Shown here piece by piece: positions 38,097-48,536 of a stretch of 64,000 nt of DNA. The translations under genes were made by a program, and so were the position numbers. The notes below the pieces were generated by a model. It did not search any database. It was not told the DNA's origin and saw only the letters and a list, made by a program, of their open reading frames with translations. Location: NCBI RefSeq assembly GCF_001298675.1, contig NZ_CYIG01000012.1:59222-123221 (forward strand), given 5' to 3'. This stretch comes from Paenacidovorax caeni (lineage in GTDB: Bacteria > Pseudomonadota > Gammaproteobacteria > Burkholderiales > Burkholderiaceae_C). Every line of letters starts with the position of its first letter. Position 1 is the stretch's first letter.

Positions 38097-39953
38097 TCAG
38101 CGTTTTTGGTAAATGGCCTCGATGGCTGCGCCGTAGCGGGCCATGAGGTTGTTGCGCTTGAGCTTGAGCGTGGGCGTCATCAGGCCGTTGTCGATCGTCC
38201 AGGCATCGCGCACCAGGTGCACTGCGCGTGGCACGGCATAGCGCGCAAAGCTGGACGTGCGCCGCTCGATGCGGTCGAGTACCGCGCGCTGCACGGTCGG
38301 GTCGGCCAGGCTGGCCGGGTCTTCGGGATCCAGCCCCAGGGCCTCGGCGAGCTGGCGCCATTCTTCCTTGCGCACCGTGGCAATGCAGGCGATGAACGGG
38401 CGTTGCTCGCCCACGACGAAAGCCTGCTCCAGCAGCGGGTCGGCCGTGATGGCGAGCTCCAGGTCGCCCGGGGGCACTTTTTCGCCGGTGGACGTGACAA
38501 TGATCTCCTTGATCCGCCCCAGGATGCGGATGCGGCCACCTACGATTTCGGCCTGGTCGCCCGTGCCGAGCCAGCCCTCGGGGCTGATGGTGCGGGCAGT
38601 GTCCTCGGGACGGTTCCAGTAGCCTTTCATGACGATGGGGCCACGCACTTGCAGTTCGCGGTTCTCGCCGATGCGCACCTCCACACCCGGCAGGGCGCGG
38701 CCCACGGTGGCGGGGTCGTTGTCCTCCAGCGTGTTGGCGCTGACCACGGGCGTCGTCTCGGTCATGCCGTAGCCTTGCACCAGCGGCAAGCCCAGGCCCA
38801 GGAAGCAGCGAGCGATGGTGGGCGACAGTGGCGCACCGCCGCTCACGGCCACGCGCACGCGCCCGCCGAACTGCGCCAGCAGCGGCTGGGCCACGAGTGA
38901 GCGTAGCAACGGCCACGGCAGCAGGCGCAGCCAGCCGCCCTGGCCATCGTCCGCGGCCGCCGGCAGGCCCTGCTGGGCGCGAAAGCGCCGCCAGCCCACG
39001 GACTGCGCCGCCTCGAACAGCCGCATCTTGAGTGGCGAGTGCGACAGCGTCTCAAGCACCTTGGCGTGCACGCGCTCGTAAATGCGCGGCACCGAGACCA
39101 GCACTGTGGGCCGCACGGTCTTCAGGTCTTCGCCCAGCAGGGCCACCGAGCGCGCATAGGCCACGCAGCTGCCCGCTGCCATGGGCAGGTAGTAGCCGCC
39201 GGTGCGTTCGAAGGTGTGCGACAGCGGCAGGAAGGACAGGAACACATCCTCTGGCACGGGGGTGATGCGCGCCAGCACCGCCTTGACGTCCGCGATCACG
39301 TTGGCGTGGGTCAGCATCACCCCCTTGGGTTTGCCGGTGGTGCCGCTGGTGTAGACAATGGCCGCCAGATCTTCCGCCTTGGGCGCAGGGGGCAGTGCCT
39401 GCGTAGGCGCGGCCTGGGCCAGCCAGGTCGCCAGTCCCGTGATGGCCGGCCTTTGCACGGACGCCTGGGTGGAAAGGTCGGCAGCGGGCGCATGGGCCGG
39501 ATCGGTTACCACCACCTGCTGCAGGTGCGGCAGTGGCGTGCCGACGTCGCGGATGCGTTCCCACTGCTGCGGCTCGGCGACGACGAGCAGCGCAACCTGT
39601 GCATCTTGCAAGATGTAGGCGATGCTGCCCGGGTTGTCGATGGCGTGCAGCGGCACCGGCACGCAGCCGGTGGCCAGCACGGCCTGGTCAATGCTCATCG
39701 CGTCCAGCCCATTCGGCAGCAGGATGGCGACACGCGCCCCCAGGGGCAGGTTCGACGCGGCCAGGGCGCGGCTCCAGCACGCCACCCGCTCCCGGGTCTG
39801 CGCCCAGCTCAGGCTGGTCCACTGACCGGCCACAGGATCGAAATGCCGGTAGGCCTCGGTTTCGGGGGTTTGGGCGGCACGCCAGGCCAGCAGTTCGGGC
39901 AGGGTGTGGATGGCACGCAGATCGGGGACGGAGGCAGTCATGCAGACAGACAT
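38097..39953 (-). CDS. Long-chain acyl-CoA synthetase (FadD15/FAA1 type)
   Basis: A 618-residue adenylate-forming enzyme that activates long-chain fatty acids. It has AAIVYTSGTTGKPKGVMLTH, the PLSHTFERTGGYY motif typical of the long eukaryote-like subgroup, VQGYGMTETTPVVSAN, and GWLGTGDQAEIVGGRIRILGRIKEIIV. The C-terminus KLKRNNLMARYGAAIEAIY is also typical. Several starts are possible (39995, 39953, 39941); none has a strong ribosome site, and I take 39953 (MSVCMTASVPDLRAIHTLPE). Confidence 0.9.
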   Translation of the reverse strand: MSVCMTASVPDLRAIHTLPELLAWRAAQTPETEAYRHFDPVAGQWTSLSWAQTRERVACWSRALAASNLPLGARVAILLPNGLDAMSIDQAVLATGCVPVPLHAIDNPGSIAYILQDAQVALLVVAEPQQWERIRDVGTPLPHLQQVVVTDPAHAPAADLSTQASVQRPAITGLATWLAQAAPTQALPPAPKAEDLAAIVYTSGTTGKPKGVMLTHANVIADVKAVLARITPVPEDVFLSFLPLSHTFERTGGYYLPMAAGSCVAYARSVALLGEDLKTVRPTVLVSVPRIYERVHAKVLETLSHSPLKMRLFEAAQSVGWRRFRAQQGLPAAADDGQGGWLRLLPWPLLRSLVAQPLLAQFGGRVRVAVSGGAPLSPTIARCFLGLGLPLVQGYGMTETTPVVSANTLEDNDPATVGRALPGVEVRIGENRELQVRGPIVMKGYWNRPEDTARTISPEGWLGTGDQAEIVGGRIRILGRIKEIIVTSTGEKVPPGDLELAITADPLLEQAFVVGEQRPFIACIATVRKEEWRQLAEALGLDPEDPASLADPTVQRAVLDRIERRTSSFARYAVPRAVHLVRDAWTIDNGLMTPTLKLKRNNLMARYGAAIEAIYQKR

Positions 39954-40117
39954 ATCAGGAGTGCGCCAGGCCGGGTTGGCCCGGGCGATCTCCAAATGAT
40001 AGCGCTGCGGCCTTTTTTCACCGGCGCTGCAGCATGGCGCCGAGGCTGCATCGGCCTGCGGCTGGGGTGTTTGGGCGGCGTGAGGCGCCCTGCGGAGATG
40101 GCGGGAAAACCTACTGG

Positions 40118-40756
40118 CTATGCCGCTGCTGCCTGCAGCCCATTGCGGAAATGCGCCTGCATGGTCTGCGTAGCCGCCACCGCATCGCGTGCGCGCAGCG
40201 CCGCCATGATGGCGCCGTGCTCGGCGAGTGAGTCTTCGATACGCCCTTGCTTGAACAGCGAGTTGTGGCGGTTGAGCTTCATGACCTTGCGCAGGTCGGT
40301 CACCATCTGATCGCGCCAGCGGTTATCGGCCAGCGCCAGGAGCTGAAGGTGAAAGCGTTCATTCACCGCGAAGAACTTCTCGCGATCATCGATACAGGCG
40401 GCCAGCTCGTCGTGCAATGCCTGCAGCGTTTGCAGCTGGGCATCGGTGGCGTTGCGCGCCACCACGCCTGCGGCGTCGCTCTCGAGCAGCGACAGCAGGT
40501 GGTACACGTCACGCAGGTCTTTCTCGCTCATCTCCGTCACGTAGGCGCCGCGCCGTACCTTCATCGTCACCAGTCCCTCGGCCGCCAGCACCTTCAGCGC
40601 TTCGCGCAGCGGCGTGCGGCTGATGCCGAACTCCTCGGCGATCTTCAGCTCGTCGATCCAGCCGCCCGGCTCCAACTCGCGGCGGAAAATGCGCTGGCGC
40701 AACTGTTCCGCCACCTGTTCGTAGAGCGCGCGGGGGGTGAGGGTGACTGCAGACAT
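40118..40756 (-). CDS. GntR-family regulator (FCD subfamily)
   Basis: A 212-residue repressor-type protein with an N-terminal winged helix (LYEQVAEQLRQRIFRRELEP and FGISRTPLREALKVLAAEGL) and an all-helical FCD effector domain with metal/ligand residues. I use the start MSAVTLTPRALY at 40756; a further ATG at 40774 exists. It is divergent from the methylmalonyl-CoA mutase operon with 123 bp between, so it most probably controls propionate/branched-chain-derived acyl-CoA degradation. The effector could be a short-chain acid or acyl-CoA. Confidence 0.9.
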   Translation of the reverse strand: MSAVTLTPRALYEQVAEQLRQRIFRRELEPGGWIDELKIAEEFGISRTPLREALKVLAAEGLVTMKVRRGAYVTEMSEKDLRDVYHLLSLLESDAAGVVARNATDAQLQTLQALHDELAACIDDREKFFAVNERFHLQLLALADNRWRDQMVTDLRKVMKLNRHNSLFKQGRIEDSLAEHGAIMAALRARDAVAATQTMQAHFRNGLQAAAA

Positions 40757-40879
40757 GGCGGAACTGTAGTGCAAAAAACTAAGAATTAATAATTACAGAT
40801 CGGGTAAACTTGCGCAATCGTGCGAACAGCAGCGAGCAAATCCGCCCCTTCTTGCCAAATTTGCGAAAGCATCACCGCC

Positions 40880-43042
40880 ATGAGCAGCCCATCCGAACCT
40901 ACTTTCCAGACTTCCAGCCTTGCTGACTGGGCCAAGGCCGCCGCCAAGTCGGCGCCGGGCGGTGACGTGAACGCCCTGAACTGGGTCACGCCCGACGGCA
41001 TCACCGTCAAGCCGCTGTACACAGCCGAAGACACGCAGGCGCTGCCCTACGCCAACACGCTGCCCGGCTTTGAGCCCTACATGCGCGGCCCGCAGGCCAC
41101 GATGTATGCCGTGCGCCCCTGGACCATCCGCCAGTACGCCGGTTTCTCGACCGCTGAAGAGTCCAATGCGTTCTACCGCAAGGCCCTGGCAGCAGGCGGG
41201 CAGGGCGTTTCGGTGGCGTTCGATCTGGCAACGCACCGCGGCTACGACAGTGACCATCCGCGCGTGACGGGTGACGTCGGCAAGGCGGGCGTCGCCATCG
41301 ACAGCGTGGAGGACATGAAGATCCTGTTCGACGGCATTCCGCTCGACAAGGTGTCGGTCTCCATGACCATGAACGGTGCCGTACTGCCCGTGCTGGCTGG
41401 CTACGTCGTCGCGGCCGAGGAGCAGGGCGTTTCGCAGGACAAGCTGTCCGGGACCATCCAGAACGACATTCTCAAGGAGTTCATGGTCCGCAACACCTAC
41501 ATCTATCCGCCGAAGCCGTCGATGCGCATCATCGGCGACATCATCGAGTACACGAGCAAGAACATGCCCAAGTTCAACTCGATCTCGATCTCGGGCTACC
41601 ACATGCAGGAAGCCGGCGCCAACCAGGCGCTGGAGCTGGCCTTCACCCTGGCCGACGGCAAAGAATATGTGAAGACGGCCATTGCCAAGGGCATGGACGT
41701 AGATGATTTCGCGGGCCGCCTGTCGTTCTTCTGGGCGATCGGCATGAACTTCTACCTGGAAATCGCCAAGATGCGCGCCGCGCGCCTGCTGTGGTGCCGC
41801 ATCATGAAGGGGTTTGACGCCAAGAAGCCCAAGAGCCTGATGCTGCGCACGCACTGCCAGACCTCGGGCTGGTCGCTGACCGAGCAAGACCCGTACAACA
41901 ACGTGGTGCGCACCACCATCGAGGCCATGGCGGCGGTGTTTGGCGGCACGCAAAGCCTGCACACCAATGCCCTGGACGAAGCCATTGCACTGCCGACTGA
42001 GTTCTCGGCCCGCATCGCGCGCAACACGCAGCTCATCATCCAGGAAGAGACCCACATCACCAACGTGATCGACCCCTGGGCCGGCTCCTACATGATGGAG
42101 AAGCTCACCCAGGACATGGCCGACGCCGCCTGGAAGATCATCGAGGAAGTCGAGGCCATGGGCGGCATGACGGCCGCCGTGGACAGCGGCTGGGCCAAGC
42201 TCAAGATCGAAGCCGCAGCTGCTGAGAAGCAGGCGCGCATCGACTCGGGCAAGGAAGTCATCGTCGGTGTGAACAAGTACAAGCTGGCCAAGGAAGACCC
42301 GGTCGACATCCTGGAGGTGGACAACATCAAGGTGCGCGACAGCCAGATTGCCCGCCTCAACGCCATCAAGGCAAAACGCGACCAAAAAGCCGTGGAGCAA
42401 GCGCTGGCTGCTCTCACTTCTGCAGCAGAAAGCGGCCAGGGCAACCTGCTTGACCTGTCGATCCAGGCCATCCGCCTGCGTGCCACGGTGGGCGAGGTGT
42501 CGGACGCGCTGGAGAAGGTTTTCGGGCGCCACCGCGCCGATACGCAAAAGGTGACCGGTGTGTACGCTGCTGCATACGACTCGGCCGAAGGCTGGGAAAA
42601 GCTCAAGGGCGAAATCAGCGCCTTCGCCGACGCACAGGGCCGCCGCCCGCGCGTGATGATCGCCAAGCTCGGCCAGGACGGCCACGACCGGGGCGCCAAG
42701 GTGGTGGCCACGGCCTTCGCTGACCTGGGCTTTGACGTGGACATGGGCCCGCTGTTCCAGACGCCAGAGGAGTGCGCACGCCAGGCCATCGAGAACGACG
42801 TGCACGCAGTCGGTGTCTCCACGCTGGCCGCAGGCCACAAGACGCTGGTGCCGGCCATCATTGCCGAGCTGAAGAAGCAAGGCGCGGACGACATCATCGT
42901 CTTCGTTGGCGGCGTGATTCCGCAGCAGGACTACGAGTACCTGTACAACGCTGGCGTGAAGGGCGTGTATGGCCCGGGCACGCCCATTCCGGCCAGCGCC
43001 AAGGACGTGCTGGAGCAGATCCGCAAGGCCGTAGCGGCTTGA
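40880..43042 (+). CDS. scpA: Methylmalonyl-CoA mutase
   Basis: Adenosylcobalamin-dependent mutase converting (R)-methylmalonyl-CoA to succinyl-CoA. The 720-residue protein contains the catalytic TIM barrel (about 40-560, with [20 protein letters not shown] and [18 protein letters not shown]) and the C-terminal B12-binding domain with D600-G-H602-x-x-G605, then GVSTLAAGH and VGG. H602 is the lower cobalt ligand. It is a single-chain form, not split. The ATG at 40880 gives the usual N-terminus. First gene of a five-gene operon; mutB is an equally used name. Confidence 0.96.
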   Translation: MSSPSEPTFQTSSLADWAKAAAKSAPGGDVNALNWVTPDGITVKPLYTAEDTQALPYANTLPGFEPYMRGPQATMYAVRPWTIRQYAGFSTAEESNAFYRKALAAGGQGVSVAFDLATHRGYDSDHPRVTGDVGKAGVAIDSVEDMKILFDGIPLDKVSVSMTMNGAVLPVLAGYVVAAEEQGVSQDKLSGTIQNDILKEFMVRNTYIYPPKPSMRIIGDIIEYTSKNMPKFNSISISGYHMQEAGANQALELAFTLADGKEYVKTAIAKGMDVDDFAGRLSFFWAIGMNFYLEIAKMRAARLLWCRIMKGFDAKKPKSLMLRTHCQTSGWSLTEQDPYNNVVRTTIEAMAAVFGGTQSLHTNALDEAIALPTEFSARIARNTQLIIQEETHITNVIDPWAGSYMMEKLTQDMADAAWKIIEEVEAMGGMTAAVDSGWAKLKIEAAAAEKQARIDSGKEVIVGVNKYKLAKEDPVDILEVDNIKVRDSQIARLNAIKAKRDQKAVEQALAALTSAAESGQGNLLDLSIQAIRLRATVGEVSDALEKVFGRHRADTQKVTGVYAAAYDSAEGWEKLKGEISAFADAQGRRPRVMIAKLGQDGHDRGAKVVATAFADLGFDVDMGPLFQTPEECARQAIENDVHAVGVSTLAAGHKTLVPAIIAELKKQGADDIIVFVGGVIPQQDYEYLYNAGVKGVYGPGTPIPASAKDVLEQIRKAVAA

Positions 43043-43070
43043 ACGGGCAGGCGCCCTGGCTGACCAGACT

Positions 43071-44081
43071 ATGAGCGTAGAAGAGCGCGTTGGCGCGATT
43101 GTTCAGCGCACCCAGCCTGCGGTGCAGCGCCGTGCCATGGCCAAAGCCATCACGCTGCTGGAGTCCACGCGCCCTGACCACCGTGCCCAGGCCGATGAGA
43201 TGCTCACCGCCTTGCTGCCGCACACCGGGCGCGCGTTCCGCCTGGGCATCAGCGGCGTGCCGGGCGTGGGCAAATCCACCTTCATCGAGGCGCTGGGCCT
43301 GCACCTGATCGCCCAGGGCCTGCGCGTGGCGGTGCTGGCCATCGACCCGTCCTCCACCGTGTCAGGCGGCTCCATTCTGGGCGACAAGACGCGCATGGAG
43401 CAGCTCTCGATGCAGGAAAGCGCCTACATCCGCCCCAGCCCAAGCAGCGGCACCTTGGGCGGCGTGGCCGAGAAGACGCGCGAGAGCCTGCTGGTCTGCG
43501 AGGCTGCGGGGTATGACGTGGTCATCGTCGAAACCGTGGGCGTGGGCCAGAGCGAAACGGCCGTGCAGGGCATGACCGACATGTTCTGCGTGCTGCAGCT
43601 GCCCAACGCGGGCGACGACCTGCAGGCCATCAAGAAGGGCGTGATGGAGCTGGCCGACCTGGTGGTCATCAACAAGGCTGACATCGACCCGCACGCGGCT
43701 ACCCGCGCGCAGGCCCAGATCACCTCCAGCCTGCGCCTGCTGTCGATGCACGGCAACCCCGAGCATGCGCACCACGACGCCGCGCTGTGGCAGCCGCGCG
43801 TCATCACCCTGAGCGCACTCAAGAGCGAAGGCGTGGATGACTTCTGGGCCGCGGTAAGCGAATTCCGCCAGCTGCAAACGGCCAATGGCCGCCTGGCGGC
43901 GCGGCGCGAACGCCAGGCGCTGGCCTGGATGTGGGAGCGCATCGACTACGGCCTCAAGCAGGCCTTCCGCCAGCACCCTGGGGTGCGGGCGCTGCTGCCG
44001 CAGATGCAGGCCGACGTGGCCTCGGGCCGCATCGCGGCCAGTACTGCAGCAAGAAATCTGCTCGCAGCCCAGGCTGGGTAA
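43071..44081 (+). CDS. meaB: Methylmalonyl-CoA mutase-associated GTPase MeaB
   Basis: MeaB (ArgK family) is a G3E GTPase that protects the mutase and gates cofactor loading. The 336 residues include Walker [10 protein letters not shown] (62-70), [18 protein letters not shown] (switch region), ETVGVGQSE (Walker B/switch III area) and NKAD for guanine specificity. It starts 28 nt after the mutase gene. The C-terminal helix bundle matches the dimerisation arm of the family. The old name ArgK reflects a disproved kinase assignment. Confidence 0.95.
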   Translation: MSVEERVGAIVQRTQPAVQRRAMAKAITLLESTRPDHRAQADEMLTALLPHTGRAFRLGISGVPGVGKSTFIEALGLHLIAQGLRVAVLAIDPSSTVSGGSILGDKTRMEQLSMQESAYIRPSPSSGTLGGVAEKTRESLLVCEAAGYDVVIVETVGVGQSETAVQGMTDMFCVLQLPNAGDDLQAIKKGVMELADLVVINKADIDPHAATRAQAQITSSLRLLSMHGNPEHAHHDAALWQPRVITLSALKSEGVDDFWAAVSEFRQLQTANGRLAARRERQALAWMWERIDYGLKQAFRQHPGVRALLPQMQADVASGRIAASTAARNLLAAQAG

Positions 44082-44134
44082 GCGCGAGCAGCTCACGAAT
44101 ACATAGCACAACGGATTCATACGAAGGACGAACC

Positions 44135-45667
<1,533 letters not shown>

Positions 45668-45688
45668 TCGGCCACGGAGAACAAGAAC

Positions 45689-47743
45689 ATGTTTACGAAA
45701 ATCCTGATCGCCAACCGCGGCGAAATCGCCTGCCGCGTCATCGCCACCGCCCGCAAGATGGGCATCGCCACCGTGGCTGTGTATTCCGATGCCGACAAGG
45801 AAGCGCGTCATGTCAAGCTGGCCGATGAGGCCGTGCACATTGGCGCGGCACCATCGCGCGAGTCGTACCTGCTGGCCGACAAGATCATTGCCGCCGCCAA
45901 GCAAACGGGCGCACAGGCCATCCACCCCGGTTACGGCTTCCTCTCCGAGAACGAGGCTTTTGCCCAGCGTTGCGAAGACGAAGGCATTGCCTTCATCGGC
46001 CCCAAGGCGCACTCGATTGCAGCCATGGGCGACAAGATCGCATCGAAGAAGCTGGCCAACGAGGCCAAGGTCAACACCATCCCCGGCTACAACGACGCCA
46101 TCAGCGGCCCCGAGCAGGCGGTGGAGATTGCCAAGGGCATCGGCTACCCCGTGATGATCAAGGCATCGGCGGGCGGCGGCGGCAAGGGCCTGCGTGTTGC
46201 CTACAACGACAAGGAAGCGTTCGAAGGCTTTGCCAGCTGCCAGAACGAAGCCCGCAACAGCTTTGGCGATGACCGCATCTTCATCGAGAAGTTTGTGCAG
46301 GAGCCGCGCCACATCGAGATCCAGATCCTGGGCGACAGCCACGGCAACGTGATCTACCTGAACGAGCGCGAGTGCTCCATCCAGCGCCGCCACCAGAAGG
46401 TGATCGAGGAAGCGCCTTCGCCCTTCATCAGCGACGCCACACGCAAGGCCATGGGCGAGCAGGCCGTGGCCCTGGCCAAGGCCGTGAAGTACCAGTCCGC
46501 TGGCACGGTGGAGTTCGTGGTCGGCAAGGACCAGGACTTCTACTTCCTGGAAATGAACACCCGCCTGCAGGTGGAGCACCCGGTGACCGAGTGCATCACC
46601 GGCCTGGATCTGGTGGAGCAGATGATCCGCGTGGCGGCTGGCGAGAAGCTGGCGATCACGCAGGCCGACGTCAAGCGCGACGGCTGGGCCATCGAGTGCC
46701 GTATCAACGCCGAAGACCCGTTCCGCAACTTCCTGCCCTCCACCGGCCGTCTGGTGCGTTTCCAGCCGCCGGAAGAGAGCATGTTCCAGTCCGACACCAG
46801 CAAAAAACTGGGCGTGCGCGTGGACACCGGCGTGTACGAGGGCGGCGAGATCCCGATGTACTACGACTCGATGATCGCCAAGCTCATCGTGCACGGCACC
46901 GACCGCAACGACGCCATCGCCAAGATGCGCGCAGCCCTCAACGGCTTCGTCATCCGCGGTATCAACAGCAACATTCCGTTCCAGGCCGCGCTGCTGGCGC
47001 ACCCCAAGTTCGTCTCGGGCCAGTTCAATACCGGTTTCATTGCCGAGCACTACAGCAAGGGCTTTGCCGCTGAAGACGTGCCGCACGACGACCCCGACTT
47101 CCTGGTGGCCCTGGCAGCCTACATGCACCGCCGCTACCGTGCGCGCGCCTCGGGCATCACCGGCCAGTTGGCCGGCCATGAAGTGAAGGTGGGCGAGCAA
47201 TTCGTGGTCGTCACCCTGGGCCAGGAAGGCAAGAACCAGCACACCGAGGTATCGGTGACCGACTTCGAGATGGACGGCAAGACCCGCTCCAGCGCCGTGT
47301 CGGTGAACGGCAAGAGCTACCAGATCAGCAGCGAAGCCACGCTGGGCCAAATTCGCGTGCAAGGCCAGTGCAACGGCATGGGCTTCACCGCCCAGGTGGA
47401 GCGCGGCGCGGGCAAGAACCCGCTGGCCCTGCGCATCCAGCACAACGGCACGCAGATCGAGACCATGGTGCTCTCGCCCCTGGGCGCACGCCTGCTGGCA
47501 CTGATGCCCTACAAGGCGCCGCCAGACCTGTCCAAGTTCCTGCTCTCGCCCATGCCCGGCCTGCTGGTCGACGTGGCCGTGCAGCCGGGCCAGAAGGTGC
47601 AGGCCGGTGAAAAGCTGGCCGTGATCGAAGCCATGAAGATGGAAAACATCCTCTTTGCTGCGCAGGATGGCGTGGTGGGCAAGATCGTGGCCGGCAAGGG
47701 CGAGTCGCTGGCGGTGGACCAGGTCATCCTGGAATTTCAATGA
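45689..47743 (+). CDS. pccA: Propionyl-CoA carboxylase alpha (biotin carboxylase + BCCP) subunit
   Basis: Carboxylates biotin with ATP and bicarbonate. The 684-residue protein has the biotin-carboxylase N-domain ([17 protein letters not shown]), the ATP-grasp region [27 protein letters not shown], a middle BT-like domain, and the C-terminal biotinyl domain with EAMKM, in which K650 is the biotin attachment site. Length and order are typical of PccA. It ends EFQ and is followed by a dispersed palindrome before the epimerase-like gene. Biotin supply is covered by bioB about 4 kb downstream. Confidence 0.96.
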   Translation: MFTKILIANRGEIACRVIATARKMGIATVAVYSDADKEARHVKLADEAVHIGAAPSRESYLLADKIIAAAKQTGAQAIHPGYGFLSENEAFAQRCEDEGIAFIGPKAHSIAAMGDKIASKKLANEAKVNTIPGYNDAISGPEQAVEIAKGIGYPVMIKASAGGGGKGLRVAYNDKEAFEGFASCQNEARNSFGDDRIFIEKFVQEPRHIEIQILGDSHGNVIYLNERECSIQRRHQKVIEEAPSPFISDATRKAMGEQAVALAKAVKYQSAGTVEFVVGKDQDFYFLEMNTRLQVEHPVTECITGLDLVEQMIRVAAGEKLAITQADVKRDGWAIECRINAEDPFRNFLPSTGRLVRFQPPEESMFQSDTSKKLGVRVDTGVYEGGEIPMYYDSMIAKLIVHGTDRNDAIAKMRAALNGFVIRGINSNIPFQAALLAHPKFVSGQFNTGFIAEHYSKGFAAEDVPHDDPDFLVALAAYMHRRYRARASGITGQLAGHEVKVGEQFVVVTLGQEGKNQHTEVSVTDFEMDGKTRSSAVSVNGKSYQISSEATLGQIRVQGQCNGMGFTAQVERGAGKNPLALRIQHNGTQIETMVLSPLGARLLALMPYKAPPDLSKFLLSPMPGLLVDVAVQPGQKVQAGEKLAVIEAMKMENILFAAQDGVVGKIVAGKGESLAVDQVILEFQ

Positions 47744-47752
47744 AATATGCCT

Positions 47753-47790
47753 CCAGCGCTTTCCAGTAAAGCGCTGGCAGCTATCAGATG
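47753..47790 (-). repeat. Dispersed AGCGCT palindrome, copy 9
   Basis: CCAGCGCTTT (47753-47762) and AAAGCGCTGG (47768-47777) are exact reverse complements with a 5-nt loop; GATAGCTGCC edge on the minus strand. It lies inside the propionate operon. Confidence 0.75.
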
Positions 47791-47801
47791 AGGAGCATCC
47801 A

Positions 47802-48263
47802 ATGACCCGCCCCTTTAAAGTGCTGGGCATCCAGCAAGTCGCCATCGGCGGTACCGACAAGGGCCGCATGAAGAAGCTGTGGGTGGACATGCTGGGCCTG
47901 CAGCAGACCGGCACGTTCCAAAGCGAGCGCGAGAACGTCGATGAGGACATCCTGGCCATGGGGCAGGGCGCCTTCAAGGTCGAGGTGGACATCATGCAGC
48001 CGCTCGACATCGAGAAGAAGCCCGCCGTGCACACCACGCCGCTGAACCACATCGGCCTGTGGATCGACGACCTGCCCAAGGCCGTGGAATGGCTCACGGC
48101 CCAGGGCGTGCGCTTTGCGCCCGGCGGCATCCGCAAAGGTGCAGCCGGCTACGACATCACGTTCCTGCACCCCAAGAGCAATGACGAGTTCCCGATCGCG
48201 GGTGAGGGCGTGCTGATTGAGCTGGTGCAGGCGCCGCCGGAAGTGATTGCTGCACTCGGCTGA
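47802..48263 (+). CDS. VOC-family protein, probable methylmalonyl-CoA epimerase
   Basis: A 153-residue glyoxalase/VOC-fold protein. In this position, after propionyl-CoA carboxylase and mutase genes, it most likely interconverts (S)- and (R)-methylmalonyl-CoA. Visible features are a metal-ligand histidine in [21 protein letters not shown] at the first strand, and the C-terminal glutamate in [13 protein letters not shown]. It is often annotated only as lactoylglutathione lyase-like, and sequence alone leaves this open; the context supports epimerase. AGGAG precedes the ATG by 8 nt. Confidence 0.8.
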   Translation: MTRPFKVLGIQQVAIGGTDKGRMKKLWVDMLGLQQTGTFQSERENVDEDILAMGQGAFKVEVDIMQPLDIEKKPAVHTTPLNHIGLWIDDLPKAVEWLTAQGVRFAPGGIRKGAAGYDITFLHPKSNDEFPIAGEGVLIELVQAPPEVIAALG

Positions 48264-48267
48264 CGCT

Positions 48268-48318
48268 CTTTTTGCCCTCTAGCGCCCATGCAATAAGCGC
48301 TAAAAGCTATTGAATAGA
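48268..48318 (-). repeat. Dispersed AGCGCT palindrome, copy 10
   Basis: On the minus strand: AATAGCTTTTAGCGCTTATT, then GGGCGCTAGAGGGCAAAAAG. It lies just after the propionate operon. Confidence 0.7.
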
Positions 48319-48327
48319 TAGCGCTTT

Positions 48328-48361
48328 CAAGCGCCGTATCCCGTAAGGGGTCCGGCGCTTG
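48328..48361 (+). terminator. Hairpin after the propionate operon
   Basis: CAAGCGCCG and CGGCGCTTG form a perfect 9-bp stem with an inner CCC/GGG. The following sequence is only mildly T-rich, so termination is likely but not certain. Confidence 0.55.
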
Positions 48362-48536
48362 TTGCGTTTGCACGCGCCGGGCATGCCTTGCGGACGCCAC
48401 CGGCGCCGGCCCGCCATGGCAACTTGCATGAGGCGCGAGCCATGGCCCGGCAGCAGGGTTGCGCAGCATTTCGCAAGCAGGGAAAAAAACTGTGAGCAGC
48501 CGATATATTGGAGAACCCGACGACACGGAGACTCCC

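Noticed and set aside
40757..40879. Cobalamin riboswitch before the B12-dependent mutase
   Set aside because: The gap is only 123 bp and lacks a B12-box-like sequence; mutases are users, not makers, of the cofactor.
42375..42430. Dispersed palindrome inside the mutase gene (AAGCGCTGGCTGCT)
   Set aside because: Only one arm is present and the protein sequence is a normal helix; it is probably a codon-usage coincidence.
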